A DNA stretch of 64,000 nt from Tenrec ecaudatus (taxonomy: Eukaryota; Chordata; Mammalia; Afrosoricida; Tenrecidae), in the NCBI RefSeq assembly GCF_050624435.1, contig NC_134538.1:129438937-129502936 (forward strand), written 5' to 3'. The number at the start of each line of letters is the position of its first letter. Positions within the stretch are counted from its first letter, which is position 1. Under the pieces are notes generated by a model. That model saw only the letters and a list, made by a program, of their open reading frames with translations. It had not been told where the DNA came from and did no database searches. Positions 10,393 to 23,084 of this stretch are shown here, in pieces. Both the position numbers and the translations under genes were made by a program.

Positions 10393-11639
10393 CGGTAGAG
10401 ATAAAAAAGGAAGTTCAATAAAGTAACTATTATAAGGTTTACGCAGACTTTAGGAAAATCACCAAAGGTTGAGCTGGTACTACTGAGCAACCAACATAGA
10501 GAAATAGTCTCCATGGATCCAAAAAGATCATGGAAGCTGCCTAGTAGCTCCATGAGTCTGAGCTTTATGCAGTGTAAAGACCAGTGAAAGATGAAAGGAG
10601 CTGTGTGGAAGGGCTGCCTCAGGTGTAAGAGCATAGGCAACCACAGCGTCCAAATCCACTCCGCTCACACATCCTGCCTGCACCTCCATCCCCAGAGCCC
10701 AACTTGAAGCCAGGGGTCAGGTCTCCCAGGGAGGGGACAATACACAGGGGCACAGTCATATGGACGATAGCTAGTTTGAGGTGATATGTATGGAACTTAA
10801 TTGCTAATTGGAGAAAGAAAAGAAAGATGAGAGTCAGGGGATATCTTAAGGGGCACACCTGTTGGGACCAACTTCTGGTAAGAGGGCCAACCTGATAGGC
10901 GTCCAAGACTGTGCAACATAGGCATGACAGACTAAGTGAAATAGACACAAATGATGATCGGCCGTTTTGTGCTTCAGAGGAAAGAATAGACAAGTGAAGT
11001 GAATTTCAATTAGGAAATGGAAGCTGAACAAAAGTTTGGGAGAGAGGAGATGGATGGGTAAATTGTCATTAGCCCTAACATACTGTGACAGGCTTGTACT
11101 TTGGATTGCACTGACAGTGCCTGATGACAGTGTACACTAGTGGCTAGTGATGAGAACTACCAGTCCCCCTTCCCCCCCCCCCCCCCGCAAACCCTCATAA
11201 TTACAAGATGCCTTGCCAGCCCCATCCACATCCACACAGGGGCCTGTTGGCCCCTGTATTGCACAGCACCCCTGCTCTACCTGTCAGAGTTGCCTCCTCG
11301 TGAATTAAGCTCCTGGTGCACCACTGTCATGTGCAGAGCTGTAGGAAGGTCCCCTCATGACAGGAGCAGAATGTGCAATGGCAGCTCCCTGACCACTTCT
11401 CAGTGAGCCAAAGCCCTTCCACAATCAGCTGCCCTCTTCCAGCTTCCCTCTTGCCTAAAGAGTTTCTTCATGGAACAACCCTGACCTAAACCACCCTCTG
11501 AAGCTGCACAAACTACTTCCAGATCAGGTACCCTGATCCCAGACCACATCTAGACAAGCAGGAACTCCATACAGGGTCACTTATACTAGCTTCATCCTTC
11601 ATCGTCATCTACTATGGCTGATACGAGAGTCAACCATTA
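10393..11639. other. Unrecognised sequence with a poly-C run
   Basis: Moderately GC-rich sequence with several short frames on both strands (for example reverse 10619-10993) that show no domain. A run of about 14 C lies at 11172-11186. It may be a decayed LINE or retroviral interior, but I see no diagnostic block. Confidence 0.4.
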
Positions 11640-12050
11640 CCAGGCATACTCTCTTCCCCAATTTCCTCCTGTCTTAGTTCTGTCCAAACCCTAGTTTTCT
11701 CATTTCTTAGTTTGTTTTTTCTTTTCTTTTTCTCCATCTTATTTATTCTTTATGTCTATTCTTCCCTCTATTCTGTTTCTCATTTATTTGTTCCATCCTT
11801 TCTGCTTTCTTTTCCCTTTTTCTGTTGACGTTATTTTCTTTTACAATCTCTTTTCTGGGGTCTTTTCTCCCCACTCCCTAGTTTTGCTAATTTAATTTTC
11901 TTTCCCTTATTTTCTTTTCTACACCTTTCCTCCCACCACCACCTTTTAGTCATTGACTTCGTGTTTTTCTTGCTGATATTTGCCTCCTTTCTTCCATATT
12001 TTTACTTTATTATTTTCTTTCTTTCTTTATTTGCCTTGGTTTGTTGTCAT
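11640..12050. repeat. Polypyrimidine (T/C)-rich tract
   Basis: About 400 bases dominated by T and C on the plus strand (ttctttt, ttccct and similar). Low complexity. The open frame at 11961-12227 partly inside it is Phe-rich and likely spurious. Confidence 0.7.
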
Positions 12051-12335
12051 GGCTTCCCCTCTTATGGCACCCAATATGAAACCTTAACCATGCCCCTTTG
12101 CCAAGCCACATTTATATTTTTGGACCCCAACTACTTGGACAGGGCCACTAACCACTTCTGGACTCCCAGCTCATCAATAAACCAAGACAGGCTGCTGGCC
12201 GAACGCAGCCTGAGCTGCGGTAAATGAAGAGCAGGATGACGCACCCACACGTACAAGCACAGGAGGCATGCAATGAGTGACTGAGAACAAACGGGTACGC
12301 AGTCATCAGCTAAATACAATTACAACAGCACCACC

Positions 12336-12563
12336 ATGCCTCAGAGAGGGCAGATAATTTCCGTTCATGTGAAGAAACACAGAGTGTTCCAATCAAGTAA
12401 AGCTTCTGAGGAACAAATAGTGTTGGCGATACCTGATGGGGACGTCAAGGAAAGCTTATTTAGCTCCTTTCTGGCAGCTCGGAGGAAGATTGAGAAAGCT
12501 GCACGTGAAACTAAGGAAAACCTGATGCTCGCTTGTGTGCACATCTTCACTAATTCACAGTAA
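12336..12563 (+). other. Unrecognised 75-codon open frame
   Basis: Forward frame with a basic N-terminal half and a Lys/Glu-rich, possibly helical C-terminal part (ARRKIEKAARETKENL). Preceded by accaccatgc, a fair start context. I do not recognise the protein. It might be the N-terminal part of a retroelement ORF1 or a retrocopy. A same-size frame lies opposite, which lowers confidence. Confidence 0.2.
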
Positions 12564-13599
12564 AAGTTAACAAAGAAAGCTGTTGGAAAAATTGCTATGA
12601 AGTGATGATAATAAAGCTAGGTAAGAAGTAGGCTTTTAAGAGAACCTGAGAATGTGCAAAATAGTTTTGAATAAATTACTGACTCTTCACAATAGTATGA
12701 AACATGTAATATAATTTATTTTTAATAACATTACTTTAATAATCATTTAGAAGTAATGCTATTCCGAGGTTCAAAAGAAATATGGTGGGAGGAATGTAAG
12801 ATGAATTCACAAGGTCACTAATCAAGGAAGGCATTGATGTCAAGATTCTTGCCATTTACAAATTCTTATCAGTCTATTGCAATGGCACAAGAAAGAGTAT
12901 GTATGCATGTTTAACCATTTTAAAACTTACATATTTCAATTTTATGATGTAAAATTTATAAAAAGAAATTAAATTATCTTTCAGAAATATAATTGGATAT
13001 AAATGATTGTTTGGAGTTTCTTTGTATTACTATTAGAGAGTCAGATACTCAACCTTTTTTTTGGATTTTGCTGTTTTGGAAAAAGTAATATTATTTTAAT
13101 AGCTGCAATGCTATTTTAAATACTGGAAATGGAAAGGGATTCACTAAAAATTGATAGTATTACATAGAAGCATAAATATCACATCTGAAACTCTTGTTCT
13201 GATAGCTTTTATAGACTTCCAAGGGAGATGGTTCTACCATTGCATTTGTTGGATAAGTAAATATCACAAAAAATAAGAACTCTGGAATTAAATAAAGGTG
13301 CGATAGTTAAAGAAATAAGTCATATATAGATTACCATTAATATAGCAACTTATTAAAACACACTAAATATTGGTGATATGTAGGACGATTATAGTGGGGA
13401 GAAAAATCTCGTTTTGGCTCTCCACCACAAGCACAAGGAGAGGGCTCTGAGGGCCTCTTAACCAGGGAGCAGAGAAACTGGCAGGGAACTGCCTATTGGC
13501 AAGAATCCTCCAGGCATATGGTAGGAAAGCTACTTATCCTCGTTGCCTCGGCCCTTCCCCCAGCCATAGTGGTCATCAGCTGCTGCAGTGGCCCCATCG
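12564..13599. other. No gene or element recognised
   Basis: AT-rich to about 13390, then a GC-richer 200 bases before the RTE piece, with no readable identity. Confidence 0.45.
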
Positions 13600-14125
13600 A
13601 CCACTGAAGGAGACACTGCCCGGTCCTGGGCTGTCCTCACCGTCTTTGTTGGGTTTAAGTCTGTGACTGTACGCAGTGTCAATCCATCTCATTGACGCTC
13701 TTCCTCTTGGTCAAGACCCTCTACTTTAGCAAGCATGAGATCCTTTTTCAGGGATCGTCTGTCTTGACAACGTTTGGATCCCCAATGTTCGTGGAAGCAG
13801 CAGTCAGAACATTAAATAACGTATTGCGTTGACAGAATCTGGCCACACATGGCCTCTTAAAATATGGAAGAGTGAGGTTACCACTTTGAGGGCTGAGGTG
13901 CGTCTGACTCAAGCTGTAGGATTTTTCATCACCTCATATGCATGTCAAAATTGGACAGTGAATAAGGAAGACCAAAGAACTACCAAAACACTTGAATTGG
14001 GGTGCTGGCAATGAATACGGAAGCTCCCAGTTACTGTCAGAGAACAAACACACCTGTCTTGGAAGATTCCCAGCTGCAGGGCTCCTTAGAAGTGAAAATG
14101 GTGAGACTTCGCTTCGCATGAACTG
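13600..14125 (-). mobile_element. RTE (BovB-like) LINE with 5' inversion
   Basis: Two pieces of one RTE 3' end face each other. 13600-13772 is antisense 3' UTR (gtcaatccatctcattgacg, ccctctactttagcaagcat). 13773-14125 is sense ORF2 C-terminus, from tggatccccaatgttcgtgg to gtgagacttcgcttcgcatg, with a frame at 13829-14014 containing the conserved ITSYACQNWTVNKEDQR. The pieces appear to meet at nearly the same point of the element, as expected for twin priming. ORF2 is broken. Confidence 0.75.
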
Positions 14126-14189
14126 AAATAATGGCTTCAGGAAGGAGCCTGCTAACCTACATAATACAACACATAATAGAAAATATTAA

Positions 14190-14335
14190 AAAAATGATAT
14201 GATTGTCTCTGCATGGAAAAGAATTAAATTAATAAAATTCAACACTCCAATTCCAAAAAAGATTGGAAAACACAGAAAATCCCTCACTCTGATTCAGAGC
14301 ATAAATGAAAAGCTAGCATCCTTATTGGAGAAGTT
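14190..14335 (+). mobile_element. Possible L1 fragment
   Basis: Forward A-rich stretch (ttaataaaattcaacactcc, aacacagaaaatccctc) that resembles L1 ORF2. Weak. Confidence 0.25.
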
Positions 14336-14414
14336 GGAGATAACGTTTGCTTAGTACCATCCAGTGGTCCTGACGCACAGAGCTCCATATGCAACTGAAG
14401 GGAACCCTGCCGTC

Positions 14415-14830
14415 TGGGGAGCATTCTCGCTGCTCTTCTTTCAAGACAGTTTTGCTTGTTCTTTTGGCAGTTCGTGGTACTTTCAACATTTTTTGTCAGC
14501 CTCATAATGTAGATGCGTGTATTTTTCTTTGGTCTTGCTCAATCAATGTGCAACTTTCACGTATATACGAGGAAATGGATTATATCGTGGCTTGAGTCAG
14601 GCACATCTTAGTCCTCAAAAATCATGTTCTTACTTTTTAACACTTTAGATAGATCTTCTGCAGCAGATGTATGTACCCAAAACAAAGCATTCTCTGATCT
14701 CGACTGCTGCTTCCACGAACATTGATTGTGCTTGTGAGCTGGATGAAATCCTGACAGCTCCAATGCTTTCTGCTCTATCGTGATGTGCCCTGTTTGTCAA
14801 GTTGTGGGGCATTTGATTTTCTTTAGTGGG
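14415..14830 (-). pseudogene. RTE ORF2 C-terminal fragment, reverse
   Basis: Antisense to the last part of RTE ORF2: blocks tcttctttcaagacagtttt, cttttggcagttcgtggtac, gtcaggcacatcttagtcct and gactgctgcttccacgaaca occur in the element's order. Stops and indels break the frame. It lies 300 bases right of another RTE piece that covers part of the same region, so it is a separate copy. Confidence 0.75.
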
Positions 14831-17800
14831 GAATTTGGATTTCTATATTTCAGTATTACTCTCTTAGCTCCAATCTGTGTTTCTACAAATCTTTCTTTTG
14901 TAATACTGTCTTCAATATCCATTAGGCCCATGTGATGAGAACATACTACTACCTCAAACCTCAAATAAAACACTGATTTTAGTGAGAACGCTTTCAGTAT
15001 CTGATTCTACCATCATGACTCTTTAAGGATTACTTTCTCTACCATTGTACTCTGAATATTAATTTTTAAAAATACATCCTGAACACAGAGTCAAACTTGT
15101 AAATAAAATTTGACTATAGAAAACTTGAACTTCTTTAACATATTACAAATTTTTGTGAAGTATTCATTGATGTCAGCATGGCTGGAATCAGAATGCAAAA
15201 TGCAAAACATACTGTACTATATGTGGAATCTTTTTTGGCAGAGAAATGCAACATAACTAATGGCATAAATGAAAAACCGATGATGTAATAGTTATATAAC
15301 TTGATACTAATAAAGCAATAGCTATGTGACGTTAAGAATCTGAAGGTGTGCCTTTAGGAAGCACCTTTTTAACAAGTATAATATTGTTTGGAAAACAGAG
15401 AATTGAGACTTGATTGGAATGCTTTTCAACTATGACTCTGAGAAGCATACTATTTTGGAAATGATTAAAGTACATTTCAGTAATAGATTAGGAAAGTATG
15501 GATTTGAGGGACCTTGTTATAGAGATATTATTATAAAGAAATATAAAAATATATCACTTTTCAAAGGGATGCACAACAAACAGCACCTTCACACAGATGT
15601 GCGTTTGGAAAATAGCTCATGCACCACTTATGTAAACAACTAAAGGAGAAAAGGTACTTGGGTGCACTGTAATTGATTATACTGAACTCACTGTAGCAAG
15701 CACAGCAATGAATTTTCATGAAATTTTTTAGAATAATTGCAAAAATTACAAATGGTACATAGGTGTAATGGTCCTCTGTTGCTTCCTTTTTTATCTTCTT
15801 TTTCTTTTATATTTTAAACCATATTCATTTAGCATTCAGCCAAAAGAAACAGCAGGACTCTCTTGAACCTGCCACCAATGATTTATTAAGCTCATTTTCT
15901 ATTCATTTGTTTATAGATCAAAAGCAGAAAGAAAACCTCAACAATATTGAGCATATTTAATAAAAAGCATATACACCAAGTATTTAAACTTTGTATTAGT
16001 CTGCGTTAGACATTTTGGTTAAAAAGACAATAATTGTACATAGGCAATTGCCTTGATGTAGCCTCTCAAATCAATGCAGCTACTCAGTACAGGTAGGCAT
16101 TTGTGAATGTTTAGCATTGGCACTCTTTCCAGAGATGGCATTTCAGGTAAATGTGCTTTATTGCAGACACGGAAAAACAGATAAATGAACTTCTTATTGA
16201 CAGCCTCTTTCTCAGTTGCTAGCCTTTATAGATGGGATGTCATTAATCTCCCATTTGCTACAGCAGCAGTCTCCAAAGTGGTTGACTGTGCACCCCATTA
16301 GTAAAAAGTTTTTGACTTGTCACCTGAGCGTGATTTATTTAAATAATGAAATGTGCTACTCTTGTGTACATTCTGAAATATATTTTAAAAATTAAGTTAG
16401 CCATTTTAAATCATGATAAACATGTCCAAAAGAAAGTTTTACCCTTGTGCTCCTGAGCACTAAGGATTATTTTATTAACCCCATGATCTACACATGTACC
16501 ACACTTGACACCATCATTTGATAACTTTGCGCGTCTTTGTGACATAGAATAATGAATAGAATAAAAATTAGATTATGGAAAGTATTAAATGAAACTGTAT
16601 GTACTCTTGTTGTTCTGATGCTTTCATACAGAGCCAGAAATTTTTCATTAGGTAATCTTCTTGGTTAATGAATATTATAAATCGCTAGTACCATTTCCAC
16701 AGAAAACCATTTGTACAGATCCGTAATAAAAGCTTACGTTTCATCAACAGCTGGTGCTCTAGAGTGAAACGATTCTTCTTAGGTTCCATATAATTACGGG
16801 ATATTCATTATAAAAATGGATGTCATTTATCATGGCTACATTTTCAAGATCATTATTTATCATGTCAATATATTGAAAACAAAATGATTGATGTATCTAT
16901 TCCAAAAATGAAGATAAAATATATCATCAAGTTGGTTCTAGGACATTCAACATTCATGGGTGGGGTTGACTATGCATGCGTTCCTACCTAGGAGACATTA
17001 TTACCCTGTGCAGTAGTGACACCTGCTTCCAGCTTAGCAGAACATTAAAAAGGAGCAGTGGCTAGCTTGCCTATTGCCATTCATTACTGAGAACAAAGAC
17101 TCGTGGCAGAGCTCTGAAACACTGTGGAAGGATGCCTAGTTAGAAATGATTTTACAAATCCATGCTACTAACGTGTAAAACACAAAAGTCAGGATGTGCT
17201 TGCTTTGTTTCTTTGGCACATGTATAGGTTGCTTGCTTGCTCGCTCGCTCAGTCGGTTTTGAGGGACTAGCCAGAACTGCAATGCAATATCTCACCTTCC
17301 TGCATTCCTGACAAATAGGACAAGAAAGCAAGGGCTTTCCATTTTGAATATTTGTTCACTGGAAGCCTATTAATAGGGCTGCGTATTAACAGTGAGATAT
17401 TCTCATGACAGCAGAAGATCAGTGACTTTGTGTAAGTCATATGTCTCCTCAGAGACAACAGGATCTGTGAGAAGTGTTAGGTAAAGAGATATGACAATCT
17501 TGATATGACTACTCTAAATGTTTGACACAGTGTAATCTGGCAAAGCAGGATATTTTAGCAAAGTGAAATGAACGCACACTGTACTTTGCACCTAAAAGGC
17601 AAAGCTAATCTGAAAATAGGAGGGAAAAGTATAGAAAAACATATTATAAAAACATGTTGCTGTTTTCATATAAATTCAATTACCCTGACCATGAATTCTC
17701 CTTTCAGTTGAAATAAATAAATAAATGAGCATCCTAAAAGGTAGATTTACATCATACCAATAGATGTAAATGTTAGAATTTTGGTGTGCTTGTTTCAGTG

Positions 17801-18306
17801 TCTAATTTAATTTTACTTTTTAAAAATTTAATTTAAACTTCTAAGGGCAATATGAGAATCAAAGACATAATGATTTCAGGATAGAAACAAAAAAGATATG
17901 ACTATGAAGTGGTCTGACCTTCCAAGGATTACAAAATGTACCCAGAATATTAGATTGTTAGGATTGATTTAAGCAAAGGACAATGTACACTGAATTCATC
18001 TAACATTTTTCTAGATTAGCAAACTGAGAGAGAGAAGTATGTAATTGATGTCATAAAATTATATGGTGCCAAACAAAGACCTAAACCTTGGCATCTGACT
18101 TCTTAGTCTAAAATATTTTTCCATCACACCTTCTATAACATATTTCTTTGAATATTATTATTGAAAATATAATAGCATCATTTTAAGTAAATTACATCTC
18201 CTTAAAGAATTAAAAATGCTTAGAATCCATATTGGTTATCAGGGTTGATAATTTAACAAAGAAATCTGCTCTAACTACAATAAAATTAATTTTTCTACCA
18301 ATAGAG
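14831..18306. other. AT-rich unique sequence
   Basis: About 3.5 kb with no convincing gene. A frame at 15410-15643 shows no recognised motif. A stretch at about 16262-16480 (cagtctccaaagtggttgac) may be an old DNA-transposon relic. A short gcttgctcgctcgctc run lies at 17228-17252. No promoter or exon structure is evident. Confidence 0.5.
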
Positions 18307-18485
18307 TTGTTGTTAGTTGCCAGCAAATTGATTCCAACTCAGGTGACCCGTGTCTGCCGAGTAGAACTGACTGGGACCTGTGAAAGCAGAACCCCAGGCC
18401 TGTCTTCCCAGGTGTGTGCAGGTGACTTCAAATTGCCAACACCATGGCTGATAGCTGAGCACCATTTGTACCACCCAGGGACCTT
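18307..18485 (-). mobile_element. AfroSINE, reverse
   Basis: Starts with the antisense tail gttgttgttagttgccagca and gattccaactcaggtgaccc, then middle and head up to gtaccacccaggga. Fairly complete. Confidence 0.7.
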
Positions 18486-18519
18486 TCCTGTGAATGCATC
18501 TGGAAATTAGTTTCATTAT

Positions 18520-19815
18520 CCTGGCTAGAAGGCAACCATAACAGCCTTACACAAAGGCACGGAGAGTGTGCATCACAATCATGGATCAAATTGAGAAAAC
18601 TAGGAATTCTGGAAAACGTCACTGGACTTGTGCAAAACCAGTACCTGGAATAGGGGGTGAGCATTGAGACAGAACAGGAACAGGTGAGTACTGTATGGTT
18701 CAAAACCAGGAAAAGCCTGAATTGTATATATCCAGTCACTTATAAGCTGAAAAATAATTCCAGGACCTGGAGTATTTATGAAGAAGAATGTAACAGGATT
18801 AGAGGAAGGCTTATTAACAACCTTTGATATGCAGATGACAGAACCTTACGTGATGAAAGCAAGGAGGTATCATGACTCTCCTTGTTGGTCCTGATGGTAT
18901 ATTTGTAAACAAAAGTGATACCAGGAGGGGAAGGGAAAGGTGGGGGACAAAAGTGGGCCCAATCACAATGATCTACATATAACACCCTCCATGGGGGATG
19001 GACTACAGAAAAGTGGGTGAAGGGAGACTTCGGTCAGTGTAAGACATGAAGAAAAAAAACAATTTATAAGTTATCAAGGGTTAGTCAGGGAGGGAGGGGG
19101 AAAATGAGGAGCTGATAGCAAGGGCTCAAATAGGAAGAAAATATTTTGAAAATGATGATGGCAACAATTGTACAAATGTGCTTGACACAATGGATGTATT
19201 TTGATAAGAGCTATATGAGCCCCCAATAAAATGATTTTTTTAAAAAGAAAGAAAGGAGAATTTGAAGCATGTTCTGATGAAGATCAAGGACTGCTATAGT
19301 CAGTATGGGTTACAATTCAATGTAGAGGACTCACATTCTCAAAACTGGACCCATAAGCAACATCATGATATATAGAAAAAATACTGATGTTCCTAAGGAT
19401 TTTTCTTTTCTTTTCTCTTCTTTTTTTGCTTAGATCCACAATCAGTCTTAATGGAAACAGCAGCCAAGAAATTAAAAAAAATGTATTGCATGGGACAAAT
19501 CTGCTACACAAGATTTTTTAAAGTATTGAAGAAGATGTATGTCACTTTGAGAACTAAGATGTACCAAATCCAAGTCATGGTAGTTTCAGTTATGCCATAT
19601 GGATGTGAAAGTTGGAAAATAAATAAGGAAGATTAGAGAAGGGTTGAATCACTCGAATTGTGATCAGTGAGGAAGAAGAAAACACTCAGATGAACTGACA
19701 CTGCTGCTGCAGCAGTGGGCTCCAACAGAGCAGTCGTGGGGATGGGGCAGGATGGAGCAAATGTTTCCTTCTGTCACTCACACAGTTGCTAGGTGCGGGA
19801 ATCCACCTGATGGTA
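18520..19815 (+). pseudogene. RTE ORF2 3' half with family X inside
   Basis: Forward RTE sequence from the reverse transcriptase core (aggaaggcttattaacaacc, gatatgcagatgacagaacc, the YADD-type region) to the 3' UTR. It is interrupted at 18867-19246 by family X, and resumes with gatgaagatcaaggactgct, agcaacatcatgatatatag and the conserved frame 19451-19636 (YGCESWKINKED). The protein would be endonuclease plus RT of the RTE clade, but multiple frameshifts and stops make it dead. Confidence 0.8.
18867..19246 (+). mobile_element. Family X insertion within RTE, with TSD
   Basis: Sense 3' end of about 380 bp: ggtcctgatggt-type block, ccctccatgggggatgg, gacttcggtcagtgtaag, ending tgagcccccaataaaatgat plus a T/A tail. 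Flanks are gaaagcaaggag (18855-18866) and gaaagaaaggag (19247-19258), a 12-bp target duplication with one mismatch. The RTE reading continues across it. Confidence 0.9.
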
Positions 19816-20390
19816 CCTACCTGCAACCAACAGAAATGGCTGTGCATTCACACATGCATGCACACAAATGCACACACACAGTGACACTGGTGGTGAATGT
19901 AACACTACTTATAGTACAATATTCAGATGGATGAACCCTTGGGTTGCACAAATGGGTACGCATTCCACTACTAATTGAAAAGTTGATGATCCAAATCGAC
20001 CCAGTTTCCTCAGAAGAGAGACTTAGAAATCTGATTCCCAAAGTTCATAGCCGTGAAAACCCTAAAGAGCAGTTTTCCTCTGCATCCATAGGACAACCAT
20101 GAGTTACAATAAACAAATATTTATATATCCACTTGAGAATCTGCTTTTGAATGTTATATAATCACTGCTGATGAAATTCAAATGATGTCTAGAATCTGTG
20201 CCATGCTGAAGCTTAGGAATAATATATAAGGTAAAGTAATTAATGGAATAATTTAGGAAGGAGGCTTTGCCAGAGACTACTCAAGGAAGCACGATAAAAC
20301 AGAAGATGTTTTTCTCTTGATGAACAAAATAAGAATTTCAAAATTTTTCAAATGATGTACTCTGGAAATTCTTTATTATACCAAAAATTT

Positions 20391-20391
<1 letters not shown>
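19816..20391. other. No gene or element recognised
   Basis: Contains cacacac-rich stretches and short frames with no motif. Confidence 0.45.

Positions 20392-20426
<35 letters not shown>
20392..20426. repeat. (CA)n microsatellite
   Basis: About 17 CA units directly before the antisense tail of a SINE, a common position for SINE-seeded microsatellites. Confidence 0.95.
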
Positions 20427-20427
<1 letters not shown>

Positions 20428-20575
20428 CTGCCATTTAGTAAGATGTCAACTCAGAGCAGTTTTATAGGACAGAGGAGACTTACCCTTTGGGATTCCAAGG
20501 CAGTAGCATCTTTCTCCCATGGAGCTATTAGTGGTTATGAACTACAGCCCAACACATAACCACTACACCATGAGG
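20427..20575 (-). mobile_element. AfroSINE, reverse
   Basis: Antisense middle (tttgggattccaaggcagta, catctttctcccatggagct) and head (aaccactacaccatgagggct) are clear. The tail is replaced by the CA repeat. Confidence 0.8.
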
Positions 20576-22899
20576 GCTCACATATAGATATCTATGTGTG
20601 TATGTACACATATGTACTCATGTATGTAATATACATATGTGTACATGTATATCAAATGAAAGAAAACTCACTGCCATTAAATTGAATTTTTAACAATAAT
20701 TAGTGGGAGCCTTCTTGCTCCTACATGAGGCAAAATAAAACACATTGAAACAAAAATAGACTGACGTATCTATCTAATTAATGCCACAATTTTGTTGATA
20801 CACAAATAATACAGTTCTCCATAGTCCACTTCAGTGCGGCACTTGAAATCTTCACACTTAAACGCTCTGCAATTTAATCAATTCTGATTCATAGAGACCT
20901 GATGGAACTGAGTCTGATAAAACTTAATTTCAATATCTGCTATGAACCCCTCTTTTGTTTCAGTGAGCTCCAAGGACTACCTGTGGGAAAGTCATACATC
21001 ATTGCCTTGCCTTTCCCGATTAAAGAGAAAAAGAAAAAATGTATTCAAGTGGAATCAACTTCATGCATCTGTAAAACTGAAGTGTTAGTGATTCAAATGC
21101 CCTCATTACAGGGCTGGAGAGAGATAAGACGGTCTGCCTCCATAACTCAATGGGCTTGGTTTGGTTTGGGGTTTAATATTCTGATAGCTTTGTAGCGAAT
21201 GTAATTTCTCTCCATGAAAAATTAACAGAGAAATGCTGCTGGAAGAAGAGAAACTGACAAGTCCCAGGCAGTGACACTGGTTGTTGACATTCTCCTCAAT
21301 CAATATTGCATGGTCTCTCAGCGTTTGATGTGCAGAACGTTCGCATTTGCTGGCCCAGTGCTTTCTTCAGTTTGGTCTGTTACTTAACGTGCCATAGGTT
21401 GACAGGCAGACCAACACAGAAATTTATATATATATATATATCCTCTTCCTTCATCCCACTCTTCTTCATGTCCACCGCCTTCTGTGACACTACTTCATTA
21501 TTAGCAAAACCACAATGGCATGATATGCTATTAAGGGATTCCCTCAAAAATGTTTATGTACCAAGATTGTTCTCCCTTCAAAAAAAAATATATATTTATC
21601 CTTTTCCCTGAAGGGACTAACAACATTTTAGGATATTTTTTTTCTTCTATAATTTCAAAATCATATGATCAGCACAAGGAAAATACTGTACTTTGAAATG
21701 ATTTCAGCACTGCATTAACATCAATATCAAAGTAATACTTTAAATTTAAATAAAGTCCATATTTTAAGATTAAGAAAATTAATTATATATGTCAGTTAGT
21801 CATACAGTGATTGATTTTTATTTGTAAAACCTTACCTGGTACTTTCACATTTGATCTGTTAATCAATGGGCAAATGATTTTCATTATGTATAACTTTACC
21901 TTGGGTGAAGAAAAAAATAACATGAAAATCATTCATTTCATGAGTTGTATAGGATATATTACTACACTGACAATGTAATCAATGACTTGTATGGTCTCTT
22001 TGTACAGGGAAATTTAAAATGCTGTTATCCACCGAATCTCAGGTTAACTAGAAAATTAGGAGATTATGCTGACAGTTATCCTACCTTTCTTGTGGGCCAC
22101 AGATCACCCCATGAAAGAATTTAAAGTGCATTCTTTTCAAAGTTATTAAAGTTTTCACTGAACAAAGCAACACCAGCTTGGTTCTTAGTGTAGCATTCTA
22201 ATAGTTTTGCCCTTCCTTCATGCCATTTACATTTTTATTTTAAGCCTTTGTATTCTGTTCTTAATTCAATTTTGGTCATCACAGATCATATTTGTAATCA
22301 ATATAGAAATTGTTGGACAGTACTTCTGTTAAAACAAGTTCACAGAATTCCTAAACTCTATATTCTATGTAGTTAATGCATAGAGTATTCTATAAAACAT
22401 AATATTCATTATCGTAAATATTAGCTATTGATAAATTAAACTCATCTTTATAGCCCAAAAGAACATCTTAATTTTTTTCAACTAAATCATGTTCTTTAGT
22501 GGTAAGATTTCATCACACACACTTTGGACAATCGGATTGAGAAAGTAGAAGTACAACAAAAAAGAGGAATATGTGGATGGACAAGTGGCTAATGGTGTGC
22601 AAAAATATAGCAACACTCATGAGAAAATTATGGGAATTAGCAGTGTTGTGCACAGGTGCAATAAAAATAGGAAAACACTGATGTAAATTACAACAACTAT
22701 CAACAAGTACATTTGGAGGTTCTAAATTATTCTTTTTTGAGAGTAGACAAGGGGTGGGAGGGAAGGAAAATCTGAACATTTCAAAGGACAGCCCCTTGAG
22801 ACAAAGTACTGGACTCTAATATGCAAATACCTTCAGCCAGAAAACCACAAACGAAGTACACCAACAGCATTTCTCAAGATGAAGAAAGAAAAAAATGAA
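20576..22899. other. AT-rich sequence, mostly unrecognised
   Basis: Small SINE-tail remnants at about 20668-20700 and 20860-20920. Frames at 20902-21195 and 21306-21611 show no recognised domain. The rest is featureless. Confidence 0.45.
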
Positions 22900-23080
22900 T
22901 ATCAAAGTTACAGTAAAGAAAGATTCTATTTTTAACAATTCAGAAATCATTTTAAAAATGGAAGAATACACAGAGTCGTTGTACTCAAAATACTTGAACA
23001 AAGTTCAAGATTTTCAGAAGGTGGCATATGATTAAGAAGTGATGGTACTGAAGAAAGATGTCCAAGGTGAACAGAAAGAA
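22900..23080 (+). pseudogene. RTE ORF2 fragment (start of RT)
   Basis: Forward blocks ggaagaatacacagagtcgt, cagaaggtggcatatgatta and gatggtactgaagaaagatg match the region just before the RTE reverse transcriptase core. May be the same copy as 23880-24307, split by a foreign block. Confidence 0.65.
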
Positions 23081-23084
23081 ACTG

